Notes: generated from the letters alone by a model not told the origin. DNA of 64,000 nt from Gari tellinella (GCA_922989275.2 OV277874.1:20014154-20078153); one strand, 5' to 3'. Shown: positions 23,031 through 34,406, counted from the first letter of the stretch. Program-made: numbers and translations.

Positions 23031-23772
23031 GTAAGTTCCAAACATAGAATAATCACCGGAAGTAGTTGGTCTCTTAGACGTATGTATAAAAAACCACCGC
23101 AACTCTGTGTGCTTAACTTTTATATTACAAAAATAAATACTTCATAGATACAGGTTTAACTAAAATATTTTCAATCGCCCCATTCAAATTCCATTGAAAA
23201 AAACGGTGTTCATTTCGTATAAACAACACTTTTCGAGAGGGCGGAACTTGTGGAAAAGTTTCGAAGGGGGGGCGGGGCAAATGCAGTTTACATTCGCGAA
23301 TTAATCTTTGGAGCTTGGGACAGCAACCATTTTGCGGAATTTTTCAAAATTTGTTCTTAACCGATATATGCCTTCCTATTAGTGGAAACTATGATTCACG
23401 ACTTGTATTCTTCTTTATCAATGAATAAATTGCAAGAAAAGTGACATACCTTATAAACAGCGGCTATCTGCGTTGCTTTATGACAAAAACACCGATATTT
23501 ATCCTACTTTAAAATGATGTCACTTCCAATGATTTCAAAATTCGGCATTTTTTTCGCGCCAAACTGTCAAGTTGTTGACTTAGAATGTAAACAATGCTAC
23601 CTATTTTTCTGCTTTCGAATGTACAGAGCTTCAGTAAATCGTGGCTGTTCCTTATAGCGTACACATTATTCGTGTTATCTACCTCTTATATGGATTAAAC
23701 ATACACGCGTACTAACAAAATGTTCATTTAATGTTAGAAATTACAGCAAATATATTGTAAATATAAGAAATG
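23031..23772. other. Intron sequence, no recognised element
   Basis: No exon or clear repeat seen in this part of the first LU-internal intron. Confidence 0.4.
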
Positions 23773-23920
23773 AACTGATTTTTTACGGCGTTCAAGCGAA
23801 ATTATCGACAGAAAATTATCGGCAAATTTACTATGAATTGCTAGCGCGATTCATGGTATTTGCCGATAATATTCTGTCGTTCATTACGCTTGAACGCCGA
23901 AAAATCAGTTAATTTCTGAA
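23773..23920. repeat. Long palindrome
   Basis: CTGATTTTTTACGGCGTTC and GAACGCCGAAAAATCAG are the outer arms. Inner arms AATTATCGGCAAAT and TGCCGATAATAT close on a GAATTGCTAGCGCGATTC loop. Confidence 0.85.
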
Positions 23921-23946
23921 TAGACATGCTTGTTTAACGTTCCAAT

Positions 23947-24092
23947 ATGAGTGAGTGAGTGAGTGAGTGAGTGAGTGAGTGAGTGAGTGAGTGAGTGAGT
24001 GAGTGAGTGGGTGAGTGTGAGAAAGCAAGTGAGTGTGAGAAAGTGAGTAAGTGAATAAGTAAGTACGTTAGTGACTGAATGAGTGAGTTAGT
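23947..24092. repeat. (GTGA)n microsatellite
   Basis: Pure GTGA for about 60 bp, then degenerate copies (GTGAGAAAG, AAGTAAGT). Confidence 0.95.
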
Positions 24093-24099
24093 GAGACAG

Positions 24100-24132
24100 T
24101 TGAAAGGCCGTTGTTTGAAGGGAACACTGTTA
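24100..24132. mobile_element. Family C terminal fragment beside a splice acceptor
   Basis: GGCCGTTGTTTGAAGGGAAC followed by ACTGTTA resembles the right terminus of family C. It ends about 24 nt before the LU exon at 24156. Confidence 0.5.
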
Positions 24133-24155
24133 TAAAGTTTCTGTTGTTACTGCAG

Positions 24156-24227
24156 AGCTGTTACGTGGAGCAACTTGTAACAGGAGCTGGCTCAGTCCTC
24201 TACAACACAGGCTGTCGCTCAAAACAG
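24156..24227 (+). CDS. Exon: LU domain 1, part 2
   Basis: A 72-nt, phase 0-0 exon between acceptor TTGTTACTGCAG and donor GTAAAA. It reads SCYVEQLVTGAGSVLYNTGC then RSKQ. The SCYV and YNTGC pattern is the usual middle strand of LU domains (Cys-aromatic ... GC). The same-phase partner in LU 2 is the exon at 37129. Confidence 0.85.
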
Positions 24228-24288
24228 GTAAAATAATGACTGTAGACTGTAACCAGATGTTCTTATAAAGAAACATATCCTTCTGACC

Positions 24289-24345
24289 CGGAATCGATCC
24301 CGGGTCGCCAGGTGCACAATCATGCAATCTACCACGTCGCCTTAA
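24289..24345 (-). repeat. tRNA-like remnant
   Basis: On the - strand, GTGGTAGATTGCATG and the B-box-like GGGATCGATTCCGGG are correctly ordered. No complete cloverleaf can be drawn, so I treat it as a tRNA-derived repeat. Confidence 0.35.
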
Positions 24346-24477
24346 AAGCGAAATTGTACCTAACCTGTGTTACAAAATATAATTTAAATCCTCTAACCAA
24401 TATTTTCGTTCAAATTCTATGTAAAACCTCTCTATATCATCACTACATTGTGTTAACTATTAGGTGTTTATGATAGG

Positions 24478-24562
24478 TGACTGCTTAAAGCAAGGTGATA
24501 GTATAACAGAAAGCTCCTCAAGGAGCTTTCTGTTTTACTGTCACATTGGTTTAAGCTATCCC
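24478..24562. mobile_element. Hairpin MITE remnant (family E-like)
   Basis: CTTAAAGCAAGGTGATAGTA and ACTGTCACATTGGTTTAAG pair, with AGAAAGCTCC/GGAGCTTTCT at the centre. Confidence 0.65.
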
Positions 24563-24578
24563 CTGTCTGTTTTACATG

Positions 24579-24828
24579 TACAGTGGAGAATCTGTTATTC
24601 TTTCCCGTTTAAACGCAAACGTACGCAAACGCAAAGCGCTAAAACGTAGAAAAGAACAACTTTTTGACAATTCTGATATTTCATGTTTATCTTGGTGGCA
24701 AACAGTTTGGAGCCTGATCAGACGCCGGGTTACCCGGCGTCTGATCTGGCTCCAAACTGTTTGCACTACAAATAATAGTTTTAGCGTAAACGCGTTTATT
24801 GGGAAAGAATAACAGATTCTCCACTGTA
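24579..24828 (-). mobile_element. MITE family A copy
   Basis: Full-length, TA-bounded, with core hairpin at 24701-24766. Confidence 0.92.
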
Positions 24829-25359
24829 CACCTGATTTGCCTTCGTTTAAGTTGTTTTACGGTATACTGTGGAAGTTTGTGTAATGTTGTGATTGCGTTT
24901 TGTTTGTGCGAATAATATGACTGTAACGGCTACAAAAAGTATTTCCACGATATAGTAAAATTTCATTGCGCATAAAATCGATGCATTTAAAATCGTGGAA
25001 AAATAAACTAAATGTATATATGCGTCTTCTTGCTATTGTGAGTTGTTATGTGGATTTTTGTCTTTAACGATCACTGAATAGTAATGCATAGCAGGTTATA
25101 GCTTAAAGCAAGACGTTTTCTACTTTATTCTTGCTTTAAGCATGCACCTGCCTTGCTCATCTAAAACTTAACATAATGTACAGACCCATAGGAAGCAAAA
25201 TGTGAAGTGGAGGGGGGGGGGGGGGGGGCAAATCTTAAATCTCTTCATTGGCCACTCTTCGTGAAGGGGGGGGGGGGGACACCACCGATTTGTTGTCTAA
25301 TGGCAACGCTTTAGTTTTGTTTGTTTGTTTTTGTTACTGTAATTTGTTTGTATTCTTAG
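24829..25359. other. Intron stretch with G tracts and small hairpin
   Basis: Includes a small AAAGCAAGACG ... TCTTGCTTT hairpin (25101-25140) and two poly-G tracts at 25213-25228 and 25265-25279. No exon until 25360. Confidence 0.6.
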
Positions 25360-25468
25360 AGATGCCATGGCGATAGTAAACGGCGTATTGTAGCACGTGC
25401 AGACATCATCGCATGCGATGAGTGTTGTGATGGGGATTTCTGTAACTTAAGTGGGTGTGGACAAAAAG
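25360..25468 (+). CDS. Exon: LU domain 1, part 3
   Basis: A 109-nt exon, phase 0 in and 1 out, between acceptor TGTATTCTTAG and donor GTAAGC. It reads RCHGDSKRRIVARADIIACD then ECCDGDFCNLSGCGQK. The CC-x2-D-x-CN signature is diagnostic of LU domain ends. LU 1 has 12 cysteines in all, against the usual 8-10, with the extras at RC and GC; LU 2 shares this pattern. An NLS sequon follows the CN motif. Confidence 0.9.
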
Positions 25469-25985
25469 GTAAGCCTACTTTTGAAAGCTAATTTTAATAT
25501 TGGCACTCTCAATGACGCAAAAAATGTTGTTTGTAAACAGTTAAGATCCTGATCAGACGCCGCGTAACGCTAGGGCGATCACTTTCTGTCGTAAATTTCT
25601 CTTAAACGCCTAAAACAATTCAGGTAATTTCTTATATTTGCTGTAATTTCTAAATTTGAATGAACATGTTATTAGTATGCATTTATGTTTAATCCATATT
25701 AGAGTTTTTAACACGTGTACCCTGAAAGGAACAGTTACAATTGCATTACTGAAGCAACGCAACAAAATGATTCGTGGAGAGCAGATCCATAAGCCCCGCC
25801 TCCTCTGCGTCCTTAGACAGACCCCCTGCATGATGATTGTTAAAACTCATCGCACATGTACATGAAGTTTCAAAATATTCGGGGTCTTATCAGACGATTG
25901 GTTGCTCGGCGTCTGATCTGTATCAAAACTGTTTTTTCAATGATTATTATTTACACTGAACACATAAACGCGTTTGTTTGGAAAG
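25469..25985. other. Intron sequence with family B core fragment
   Basis: TAAGATCCTGATCAGACGCC near 25542-25561 is half of a hairpin core. TATCAGACGATTGGTTGC near 25889 is another decayed core. No exon recognised. Confidence 0.5.
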
Positions 25986-26322
25986 TACAGTGCTTCCTCC
26001 GAACAACGACTCCGTCCTTACAGCAACGCTTTCCGCAGTTCCAAAGACAGTAATGTCTAAAGCAGTCTCTGCTGCAATATTGTTTGCTTAAAATTGTCAT
26101 CTGCTGTTTTCTAAAAGTCACATATTGGATATTTTGACAGAAAAAACATAATGATGAGTGATAAACGGCTTGAATCCAGATCATCTGCGTAATACAACGT
26201 CTGCCAGATCGGATATGTTTTCAAGCTGTTTGTAAATGTAAGCCAATTTCCCTCCCTATAACACTCCCTCCGAATAACACACACAATCGCTGTCTCCCAT
26301 TGGAGAAAGGGAGCAATGTATA
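25986..26322. mobile_element. MITE family C copy
   Basis: Ends ACAGTGCTTCCTCCGAACAA and GAAAGGGAGCAATGTA. Hairpin core 26166-26235 is partly decayed. Confidence 0.75.
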
Positions 26323-26330
26323 ACGTTCAA

Positions 26331-26576
26331 CTCATTCACCCCTGAAACAATTCCAATTTCAAAATATATCTTGTCTATTTTTGATTATTTAGGGTTGATT
26401 GTAACAATATATTTCAAAATGACAAACAGTGTTGACCCTGATCAGAGGTCTCCTTAAGGAGCCCTCTGATCAGAGTCTACACTGTTTTGCATGGAACAAG
26501 TATACTCCTCACAGGTACGCGGTTTGTAAATGACGAGTATACTCGTCGCTAGGGTTGAATGAGTTAATGTCTTTAA
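26331..26576. mobile_element. MITE family D, complete copy
   Basis: Ends TTCAACTCATTCACCCC and GGGTTGAATGAGTTAA. Core AGGTCTCCTTAAGGAGCCCT at 26447-26466. A TGACGAGTATACTCGTC palindrome sits near the right end. Confidence 0.85.
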
Positions 26577-26786
26577 TTATATTCCTGTCGATGATTTATA
26601 GAGATTTCTCAATTAGATAAATTTCATATCATCAAAGTTGATACCATCGCTAGTGATGATATCACTTTTGCAGTAACGATATCAATTTTGTGACGTCACA
26701 TCAGAATAATTTTTGTGACGTCGGGCGTAAACAATTAGCTTTGTGTGTGTTTTTTCTGTAAAAACGTCATTTAAAAGTTTTAAATG

Positions 26787-26920
26787 TGATATATATATTT
26801 TTTAATATCAATTCAAAGGAATTGATTATTCTATTTATTGTTTATGTTTTAAATTAAAACATAAACAATAAATAGAATAATCAATTCCTTTGAATTGATA
26901 TTAAAAAATATATATATCAC
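26787..26920. repeat. Palindrome forming the left end of a larger foldback
   Basis: GTGATATATATATTTTTTAA and its complement, with AATTCAAAGGAATTGATTAT inside. Arms of about 67 bp meet at TTTTAAATTAAAA. Confidence 0.9.
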
Positions 26921-27922
26921 TCAAATGGGTTGTTATCTGCTTAAAAAGCTCGTCCTGCGCACAGGGTCCCGACACGATTGGTTTTTGAGAGAAAGCATCG
27001 TCAGAAGGTATATATAGAGACATGGGGTGCAACTGAGTGTCAGTATATTCACACCCTATCTCGACAAAACCGGGCATAACTTTAATGATAATTGATGAAA
27101 CGACACCTTTTTTGCATTTCTGTCTAGCTAATATAATACCCTTCCATAAAAACATAACATAAAGCCAACTGTAAGCATGAACTTTCATCAGTAACTGTTT
27201 TTACTCACATAAATCACCGAATTTTGGAAAACGGGACAGGGGTTCGTTCACAGCCGACATAGCATTGACCACTACTGTACTCTTGTTTAGGCGATTATAT
27301 CGAGCATGACAGCCATACAGTTCCATAGATACACGTTTCTGACACCGATCAAAGCTGTTTTCTTCTTAAATCATTACAATACCAACAACAAATTCGCATG
27401 TTTTCATCGGCAGTAAAGCTATTCTTGCATATGTAAGCCTTTTTGGTACGGCAATGATTTGAGAATAAATCAGCTTTGATTGGTGTCAAAATGTATATCT
27501 ATGGAACTGTACGTATGACTGTCATGCTCGATATTACCGCCTAAATAAGCGTACAATAGTGGTCAATTACTTTAATGCTCGAGGGTGATTTCTGTAAGTA
27601 AAAACAGACACCGTTGAAAATTCATGCTTACAGTTGGCTCTAATTATGTTTTTATGGAAAGATATTATATAAGCCAGACAGAAATGCAAAAAAGTGTCGG
27701 TTCATAAATATTTATTCATGATATGCCCGGTTTCGTCGAGATAGGGTGTGAATATACTGACAATCAGTTGTACCCATTATCTCTATATACCTTCTGGCGA
27801 ATTTTTTTCTTAAAAAGCAATCGTGTCGGGGCCCTGTGGTCCTGCTGACTCGTTTTTTGACCAGATAACAACCCATTCTCGTGATATATTTTTCATATCA
27901 ATCCAAAGTAATTGATTATCCT
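26876..27922. mobile_element. About 1.05-kb foldback element
   Basis: Left and right halves are inverted copies: GGGTTGTTATCTG/CAGATAACAACCC, ACACCCTATCTCGAC/GTCGAGATAGGGTGT, and CGAGCATGACAGCC/TGACTGTCATGCTCG. The halves meet near 27400. Many substitutions separate the arms, so it is old. Its right end stops about 12 nt before the exon at 27935. The open - frame at 26901-27188 has no recognised domain. Confidence 0.8.
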
Positions 27923-27934
27923 TTATGTATTAAG

Positions 27935-28032
27935 CTCCTAGCCGGGTCACACGGGGACCATACTGTTTCTCCTGTGATGCCCAGAGTCATGAAGCCGACT
28001 GCAGGACTATCTCCAAGTGTGCAACCGATCAG
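27935..28032 (+). CDS. Exon: LU domain 2, part 1
   Basis: A 98-nt exon, phase 1 in and 0 out. It reads APSRVTRGPYCFSCDAQSHE then ADCRTISKCATDQ. The C-x2-C-x8-C-x5-C spacing is identical to LU 1. The acceptor used is TTATGTATTAAG; the alternative TCCTAG eight bases later would break the frame. The donor GTTGGT is weak. An open + frame over the same bases is in the wrong frame. Confidence 0.8.
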
Positions 28033-28094
28033 GTTGGTATACGTTGTAATTTCACCTAAAGGTTGTCGTTTTCTTCATTGACATTGCATTTGTA

Positions 28095-29010
28095 TGGAAG
28101 GCCGGTGCGCCATGCTAAATGCTAAATGCGAATTGCTTAATGCGAAATGCTAAATGCGAATTGCGAAATGCTTTTTAAGTAAAACACTCTATTAGAGGTG
28201 TTTAATGCTAAATGCTATTTGTAAAATGCCAAATGTTAAATGCTGATTGCGAATGCGTTTTGCGAAATATCATTTGCGGATTGCAAAAATGCTAAATGCG
28301 AATTGCAAAAATGCTATTCGCAAATTCCTTAATGCCAATTGCGAATTGCTGTACTAAGACCAAACAAAAATACCTCGGTTTCCGGTACCCAAACCGACCC
28401 TAGTTTTTTTTAACACAAAGATATAATGATGATATATTTAACTTTTCTGATGGAGTATTTTATATAATTATATTCAAATTGTTATTAATTTAATTGATAG
28501 GCCCCAAAACCAAATTTACGTTAAACATTGAAATCTGGTATGATTGTTAACCAATATTGGGATACCAAACCGGCAAAGTAGTGGCTTATATATGATAGGT
28601 GGAATTAATAATATTTTGTAATGTGTTGTATGTTTGTCAAATATGTCAATAAAATGTGTTGTCTGTCTGTTGAATATGTCAATGGTTAATTTTGAAAAAT
28701 GAAAAAAAAAAGTTTAGGATCGGAGGGAAAAACTAGGGTCGGTCGGGTTACCGAAAACATATGTTTTTTTTGTTTGTTTGGCCTTAGTACAGCACTTCGC
28801 ATTTGGCATTTAGGAATTTGCGAATAGCATTTTTTGCAATTCGCATTTAGCATTTTTGCAATTAGCAAATGGCATTTCGCAAAACGCATTTCGCAATCAG
28901 CATTTAGCATTTTAAGAGTTTTGTATTGAACTAGCATTTCGCAATTCGCATTTAGCATTTCGCATATAGCAATTCGCATTTAGCATTTAGCATGGCGCAC
29001 CGGCCTTCCA
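28095..29010. mobile_element. Foldback element with minisatellite arms
   Basis: Outer ends TGGAAGGCCGGTGCGCCATG and its complement are perfect inverted repeats. Each is followed by about 250 bp of irregular tandem GCTAAATGCGAATTGC units (28112-28350 and, inverted, 28795-28990). A second inverted pair, CTAAGACCAAACAAAAA and TTTGTTTGGCCTTAG, lies inside. This resembles foldback (FB-type) transposons. No coding frame. Confidence 0.8.
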
Positions 29011-29554
29011 TTTGCATTGTGATTAATTTCAACCATGGAAAGACAATGTCTTCTCCACTTAGTTTTAGCTTGCTAGCTTGCCCTTATAAAACAATTGATG
29101 ACTGACGCGTAAATGGAACGCTCAAGCGAGTAAACATACAATATGTAGTCTTAAGATTAATTCCGATTTATTCAAAACAAATCAAGGGAGCAAATATTCC
29201 CCATTCCCTTTCCGTCCACAGCCACACGATCGCCTACTAAATGTCGGTTGACACCACATTTGTTTAAAGTCCCATTGTGTTTTCAGACCTTTTCTTAATG
29301 CCTGAAATACAATAACGGTTAATAATAATGTTTGAACATTCTTATGGGCCAAACTGATCTATGAAATGATGAAGACGGACCTAAATCACCAAAAAGGGGC
29401 TATTTGAAATCATAACAAACCGAAAATAGAACGTCTGTCATAAACATTACCACACGGCTTAGTATCACGTGATACAGCCGAAATCAACTTCACGGGGGGC
29501 AACCGTATCTACCTCCGCCCGTCCATCCATCAGTCAGTTAAACTATCACACGTT
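29011..29554. other. Intron sequence, no recognised element
   Basis: No exon or repeat recognised. Confidence 0.4.
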
Positions 29555-30815
29555 TTTGTCCGCTCTCTAACTCAACTATTTTTTATCCGATCTTCCACAA
29601 ACTTGCTGAAAATGTTCATTGATATAAAATCAAGGTTTAGTTTGATTACTTCTAAAATCGCATAAGGTATTTTTGAGTTATTGCCTGTTAATTAATAAAA
29701 AATGACTGTTTCAGTCATTTTTGCACTCTAAAACAAACAACTTTTATCGGATATTCACCAAACATGCTGAAAATATTTATTCATATAACATTTAGGTCTA
29801 GTTTGATTATTACTAAAATCGCATGTGGCATATCTGAGTTTTTTTCCATTTATGTATTCAAAAATGACTGTTTTCAGCAAGTTTTGCTCTCTAACACAAA
29901 TACGTTTTATTGGATCTTCACCAAACTTGCTGAAAATGTTTATTGATATAAAATCAAGGTTTAGTTTGATTACTACTAAAATCGTTTAAGGTATATTTGA
30001 GTTATTGCCTGTTTATTAATAAAAAATTACTGTTTCAGTCACTTTTGCACTCTAACACATACAGTTTTTATCGGATATTCACTAAACTTGCAAAAAATGT
30101 TTAATTATATAAAATTTAGGTCTAGTTTGATTATTACAAAATTCGCATGTGGCATATCTGAGTGTTTGCCCTTTATGTATTAAAAAATGACTGTTTCAGC
30201 ATTTTCCGCTTTCTAACACATACAATTTTTATCAGATATTCACCAAACTTGTTGAAAATGTTTATTAATATTAAATCTAGGTCAATCATCTTAACTACCA
30301 AAATCGCACAAGGCATGTTGGAGTTATTGCCCTTGAATGACTAAAATTTTGCTATTTTATCCTTATTTTTGCCCTGTCCACGCTGTAAAATGACCAGTTT
30401 TTATTCTATTTTAGCCAAATATTTGGTCAATGGTTGCATGTGCTTCATCTTAGCCGTGTTGGTAATAAGTTAAGTAATAAATGACCACTCCATTTCTCCT
30501 TTACCTCTTGAAGGATTTTCATTCAACTGTAGTCGATTTTTTCCTTGACCTAGATTTAATACCAATACACGTTGTCAGAAAGTTTGGTGAAGATCCAATA
30601 AAAAGTGTTTGTGTTAGAAAGCAAAAAATGCTGAAACAGTCATTTTTTAATTATTCAAGGGCAATAACTCAGACATGCCTTATGCGATGTTGCTAGTTAT
30701 TGAACCTGACCTAGATTCAATACTAATAAACATTTGTAGCAAGATTGGTGAAGATAAAAAAAGAAGTGTTTGAGTTAGAGAGCGGACAAGGCTGAAACAG
30801 TCATTTTCAGCAAGC
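29555..30815. repeat. Tandem 160-bp units plus inverted copies
   Basis: About five direct copies of a unit of roughly 160 bp (TCTAACACATACA ... CACCAAACTTGCTGAAAATG ... GTTTGATTACTACTAAAATCG) run 29560-30345. Two inverted copies follow at 30490-30815 (TTTGGTGAAGATCC, GAAACAGTCATTTTT). The whole could fold back. Short frames inside are accidental. Confidence 0.8.
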
Positions 30816-30896
30816 TCAAGGTATAGATTCTCCGTAATTTTTTTAATTGCTTACCCACCGTGAATAATATTTACACGTTGGCACTGGATCTCGTGT

Positions 30897-31108
30897 TTAA
30901 CCCTGTGCCTACTGGTCGTAACTTTACGGAGTTTACAAACTGTTTGAATCTAGAAAGACGCCGCGTAACGCGGCGTCTCATCTGGATCCCAACTGTTTGA
31001 CACTCGTCTTAAGGTTTGTTTAATTAAAACAATGATAAATCTAAACTGAACAAATTTTGCAGACGACAATGTCAAAGCAGACGTCTGTGCAGCAGAATAA
31101 GGGTTAAC
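30897..31108. mobile_element. MITE family B-prime copy
   Basis: Ends GTTTAACCCTGTGCC and AGAATAAGGGTTAAC. Hairpin 30935-31003 with GACGCCGCGTAACGCGGCGTC. Confidence 0.7.
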
Positions 31109-31177
31109 CAGATGTTCCAGATAAACATGTAAGCGGGAGTAATCTGAACTAATCTAACATTTTCTCACTCATTTCAG

Positions 31178-31356
31178 CACCAACTGCTATGGTGTTACTA
31201 CTGATTAAACCGTCTCTTCGAGACACTTTTAACTGGTATGACACCATTGGGTTTAAAAGCAGAAATAAAGATTTTAGTTTTCGAAATACTTCCGTTATCT
31301 GGAGCCCTGTATTTACAGAGTTGTCCTTCTTTCCATTCACAAGGGAGGCTTTTTAA
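31178..31356 (+). CDS. Candidate alternative last exon (weak)
   Basis: After a good acceptor (TTTCTCACTCATTTCAG) a phase-1 frame stays open for 58 codons, reading APTAMVLLLIKPSLRDTFNW ... FTREAF, and stops at TAA. A canonical AATAAA lies 25 nt later (31381). Phase 1 entry would fit LU 1 part 3 spliced past LU 2 to give a short isoform. It has no cysteine and no recognised domain. It may be chance. Confidence 0.25.
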
Positions 31357-31987
31357 TTTGTGCAGCACAAAAATATTATAAATAAAATTTAAAAAGCGAA
31401 TTTCTTAGATAAAGCCGGTTTTTGTGAAAGAATCACGTCCCACGTAGTTCAAATGGGACCCCAAACAACCGTTTTATGCAGGTTTCTCAAAAACACAATG
31501 CGGCTTTAAGGTATAATATACTACTCAGAGTTTGCTAAGCACCAATGGTAAAACATCAATGTTCCAGGTCCCAATGCATTGACCTATCACTTTCCCCCCG
31601 CATAACTTTCAACATTTTTGGTCGATTTCTTTCAAATTGAGACGTTATTTCCAAGGGTACACTTTACGGATTGTTATGTTCTTAAAGGTGTTAAAATAGG
31701 TACAATTGATCATTGAAAGGTAAAACATTGTTTTACCAACGAATAACAACTCTTAGAACATTACAATGAAGACTTCAATGTATTTGAAAAATTCGATGAA
31801 TTCTCAAAAAAATCCCATTTTGATAATTTCCTCGGGTTTCGCCTACAGGACCTAGACAAGTGTAACCTTTATCAGAATTCATAAATAAGGACCCTTGGCA
31901 ATGATATGTCAAAATTTGGATGTAATCGGACAAATATGTTAGAAATTATGTGGTGAGAAAGCGATAAGTGCAATAAGTTATACAGTT
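31357..31987. other. Intron sequence, no recognised element
   Basis: Nothing recognised except the AATAAA noted for the candidate exon. Confidence 0.4.
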
Positions 31988-32075
31988 TTCAGGTGACCTA
32001 ATATGGAATATACACTGCCAGTAAATTCCATATGGGACGACAGTGTATATTCCATATTAGGTCACCTGAACACTG
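31988..32075. repeat. Near-perfect palindrome
   Basis: TTCAGGTGACCTAATATGGA and its complement flank a centre reading CACTGCCAGTAAATTCC. Confidence 0.9.
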
Positions 32076-32250
32076 TGTAACGTTTTTATCTTACCGACTA
32101 CCTTTTATTCTTGACGAAATAGATTAAAGGCGGTCACTGTCATATAAAACATGACGTCTTCAATCATTATCTAAACATTAGAGCGTGACGTCATATTTAC
32201 CGCCCTAATACTGTTTACATCTTAAACCGTTTAATGACTTGTTTATTGTA

Positions 32251-32528
32251 TACAGTGGAGAAAATGTTATTCTTTCCCGTTTAAACGCAAACGAAACGCA
32301 AACGCATCGTTATAAAATGTACAAAATAACAATTTTTTGACACTACGTGGCACACATGTAGTTTTGACAACTCTTACTATTCATTTTTGTACAAGTGGCA
32401 AACAGTTTGGAGCCTGATCAGACGCCGGGTTAACCGGCGTATGATCTGGCTCCAAACTGTTTGAAATGACAATATTTGTTTTAGCGTAAACGCGTTTATA
32501 GGGAAAGAATAACGTTTTCTCCACTGTA
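32251..32528 (-). mobile_element. MITE family A, longer variant
   Basis: Has the GAAAATGTTATTC version of the ends and an extra piece of about 28 bp near 32340-32370. Core hairpin at 32399-32463. Confidence 0.85.
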
Positions 32529-32685
32529 GGCCTACCTGGTTCAAAATCAACGAATAAGTAAATTGTTTGAATATTTACATAAGCGCGGCCGTTATAGAAA
32601 CCAAATGACGTCATCTTCATCGAACGTTGGCCATTTTTAACGTTACGTTGCTAACGTTTTCACGTGCATAAGAATTGTTGCCCCC

Positions 32686-32777
32686 CCCCGGGCCAATATT
32701 AGGTTGCTGAAAGCAGTGGATGGAAAATACACGGCTTTCACGTGACGCCAATTCACCAATCGGATAGCTAGAAACTT
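32686..32777. repeat. 92-bp direct repeat, copy 1 (LINE target duplication)
   Basis: Starts CCCCGGGCCAATATTAGG and ends GGATAGCTAGAAACTT. Identical by eye to 36578-36669. The two copies bracket the LINE insertion exactly. Confidence 0.85.
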
Positions 32778-33277
32778 TTTTTTTATTATGTAATGTTTTA
32801 TTTCTCAATATACATATACAGACAAATATAAGACACACAATGAAATGTAACCATAATAAAGCATATACGTATTAGTTTCTTAACAAGTATATTTTCTGTC
32901 TATTGTATAGCAAGGAATAATTTATGTATAGTGAGAAAAGAAAAAGTTGCAGAAGAGAGTAGGAAAAAAAAAGTTTGAAGAAGAAGAGTGTTTTACTCCA
33001 TGTGTTTGCAAAACTTTTATTACATGCTATAGGTTCAACTGTAATTTGTCCCACTTGCCGTTATGCTGTTCAACTTTATTTTTTGCCGTTGCTATCGTTC
33101 GCTCTATGTTTTCAACCTGTTTCAGATATTTTATAAAATTAACAAATAAGGGAATAGTATTTTCATATTTATTTTTGTAAATAAAATATTTCGCATAAAT
33201 CAGTATGGTATTTATCAAAGATGAAAAACTACTCCACTCCGTATATCCAAGTTATATTAGAATATAATTTAGATTTA

Positions 33278-34179
33278 AATTGACTTGTTTTTCGTTTAGA
33301 TATATTTCTAAATGTGTCCACAGTGCTCTGGAATATTGACATTCCCAGAATAGGTGTTTGTTTGATTCTATGTGCATGGCACAAAAGTCACTCAGGCTCG
33401 AATTTTCTAGTTTGCATTTATACTAAAATTGGTTGTTTGGTATAATTCGCATTATGTATTTGTATTGAAAAGCTCGCATTTTTGTATCTTAAGGATTTGA
33501 AGGGTACTATGTGTACATTCTTCCAGTTGATATCTGTTTTTTCCTTTTCCCTTTTAATATGAGGTTTTATTATGGTATTGTTATGTAATTCTTTCAGTTG
33601 TTTATTGTACAGTAATTTATTGGTACTATTAGATTGTTGGCCTTGTTGCAATAAGTGTTCTCGTATATTCTTATCAGCTATGTTGCCTGTTTTCATTTTT
33701 TGTTTCCATAGTGTTGGTATGCTTTCCAGTAAAATATAGTATTTAAGGAAGTCTGAGTTTTGAAGGAGGTACTTGGTTTTTACAAATTGAAAGGTATAGA
33801 AAGTTTTGAGTCTGTTGTCGAAAACGTGTTCAATGTATTTGATACCTTTTGAATACCATTCATTATAAAATAGCGTTTTATATTTGTTTTTTATAAATGA
33901 GTTGTTCCATAATATTTGTTTATTTATTTCTTCAGGTTTGCTTTCGAAATTTATGTTTGACCATGCCTGTATTATGTCTTTTAGAAAGATTGGCAGAGAG
34001 TTGTATTGATTTTTTGTAGAGTCTTTGTCGTTTATATTGCATTCAAAAATTAATTTCCCTCCTATTTTGGCTAATTTATTAATATATATGTGTTTCCAAT
34101 CGCCATCGTTTTCATTATTTGTAAATCTCTTCACCCATCCTGCTTTAATTGCTTTTATGAATATATTTAAATCAATCAA
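33278..34179 (-). pseudogene. LINE ORF2 C-terminal region
   Basis: The frame at 33418-34179 reads MIDLNIFIKAIKAGWVKRFT near its start, the typical block after the LINE reverse transcriptase. Below its stop, HLFWECQYSRALWTHLE is visible, a Cys/His-containing tail common in this branch. It is out of frame with the RT segment at 34407-34874. Confidence 0.8.
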
Positions 34180-34406
34180 TTTCAGTCCTCCATTTTCGTA
34201 ATCTTGTATGATTGTTTTTCGACTTATTTTGTCTGGTTTTCCATCCCATAGATAATCGTAGATACATGTAGTTGAATTTATTACATTTATTGGTTCAGGT
34301 GTTGGACTTTCTAGAACTGTTAGTGGATAAAAAAGTTTTGGGAGAGCAAATGTTTTTATTACTGTTATTTTGCCTATAATTGATAAATTATGTTTCTTCC
34401 AATTTT

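Noticed and set aside
28686..28979. A 97-codon - strand frame (NANCEMLNADCEM type)
   Set aside because: Translation of the GCTAAATGCGAATTGC arm repeats.
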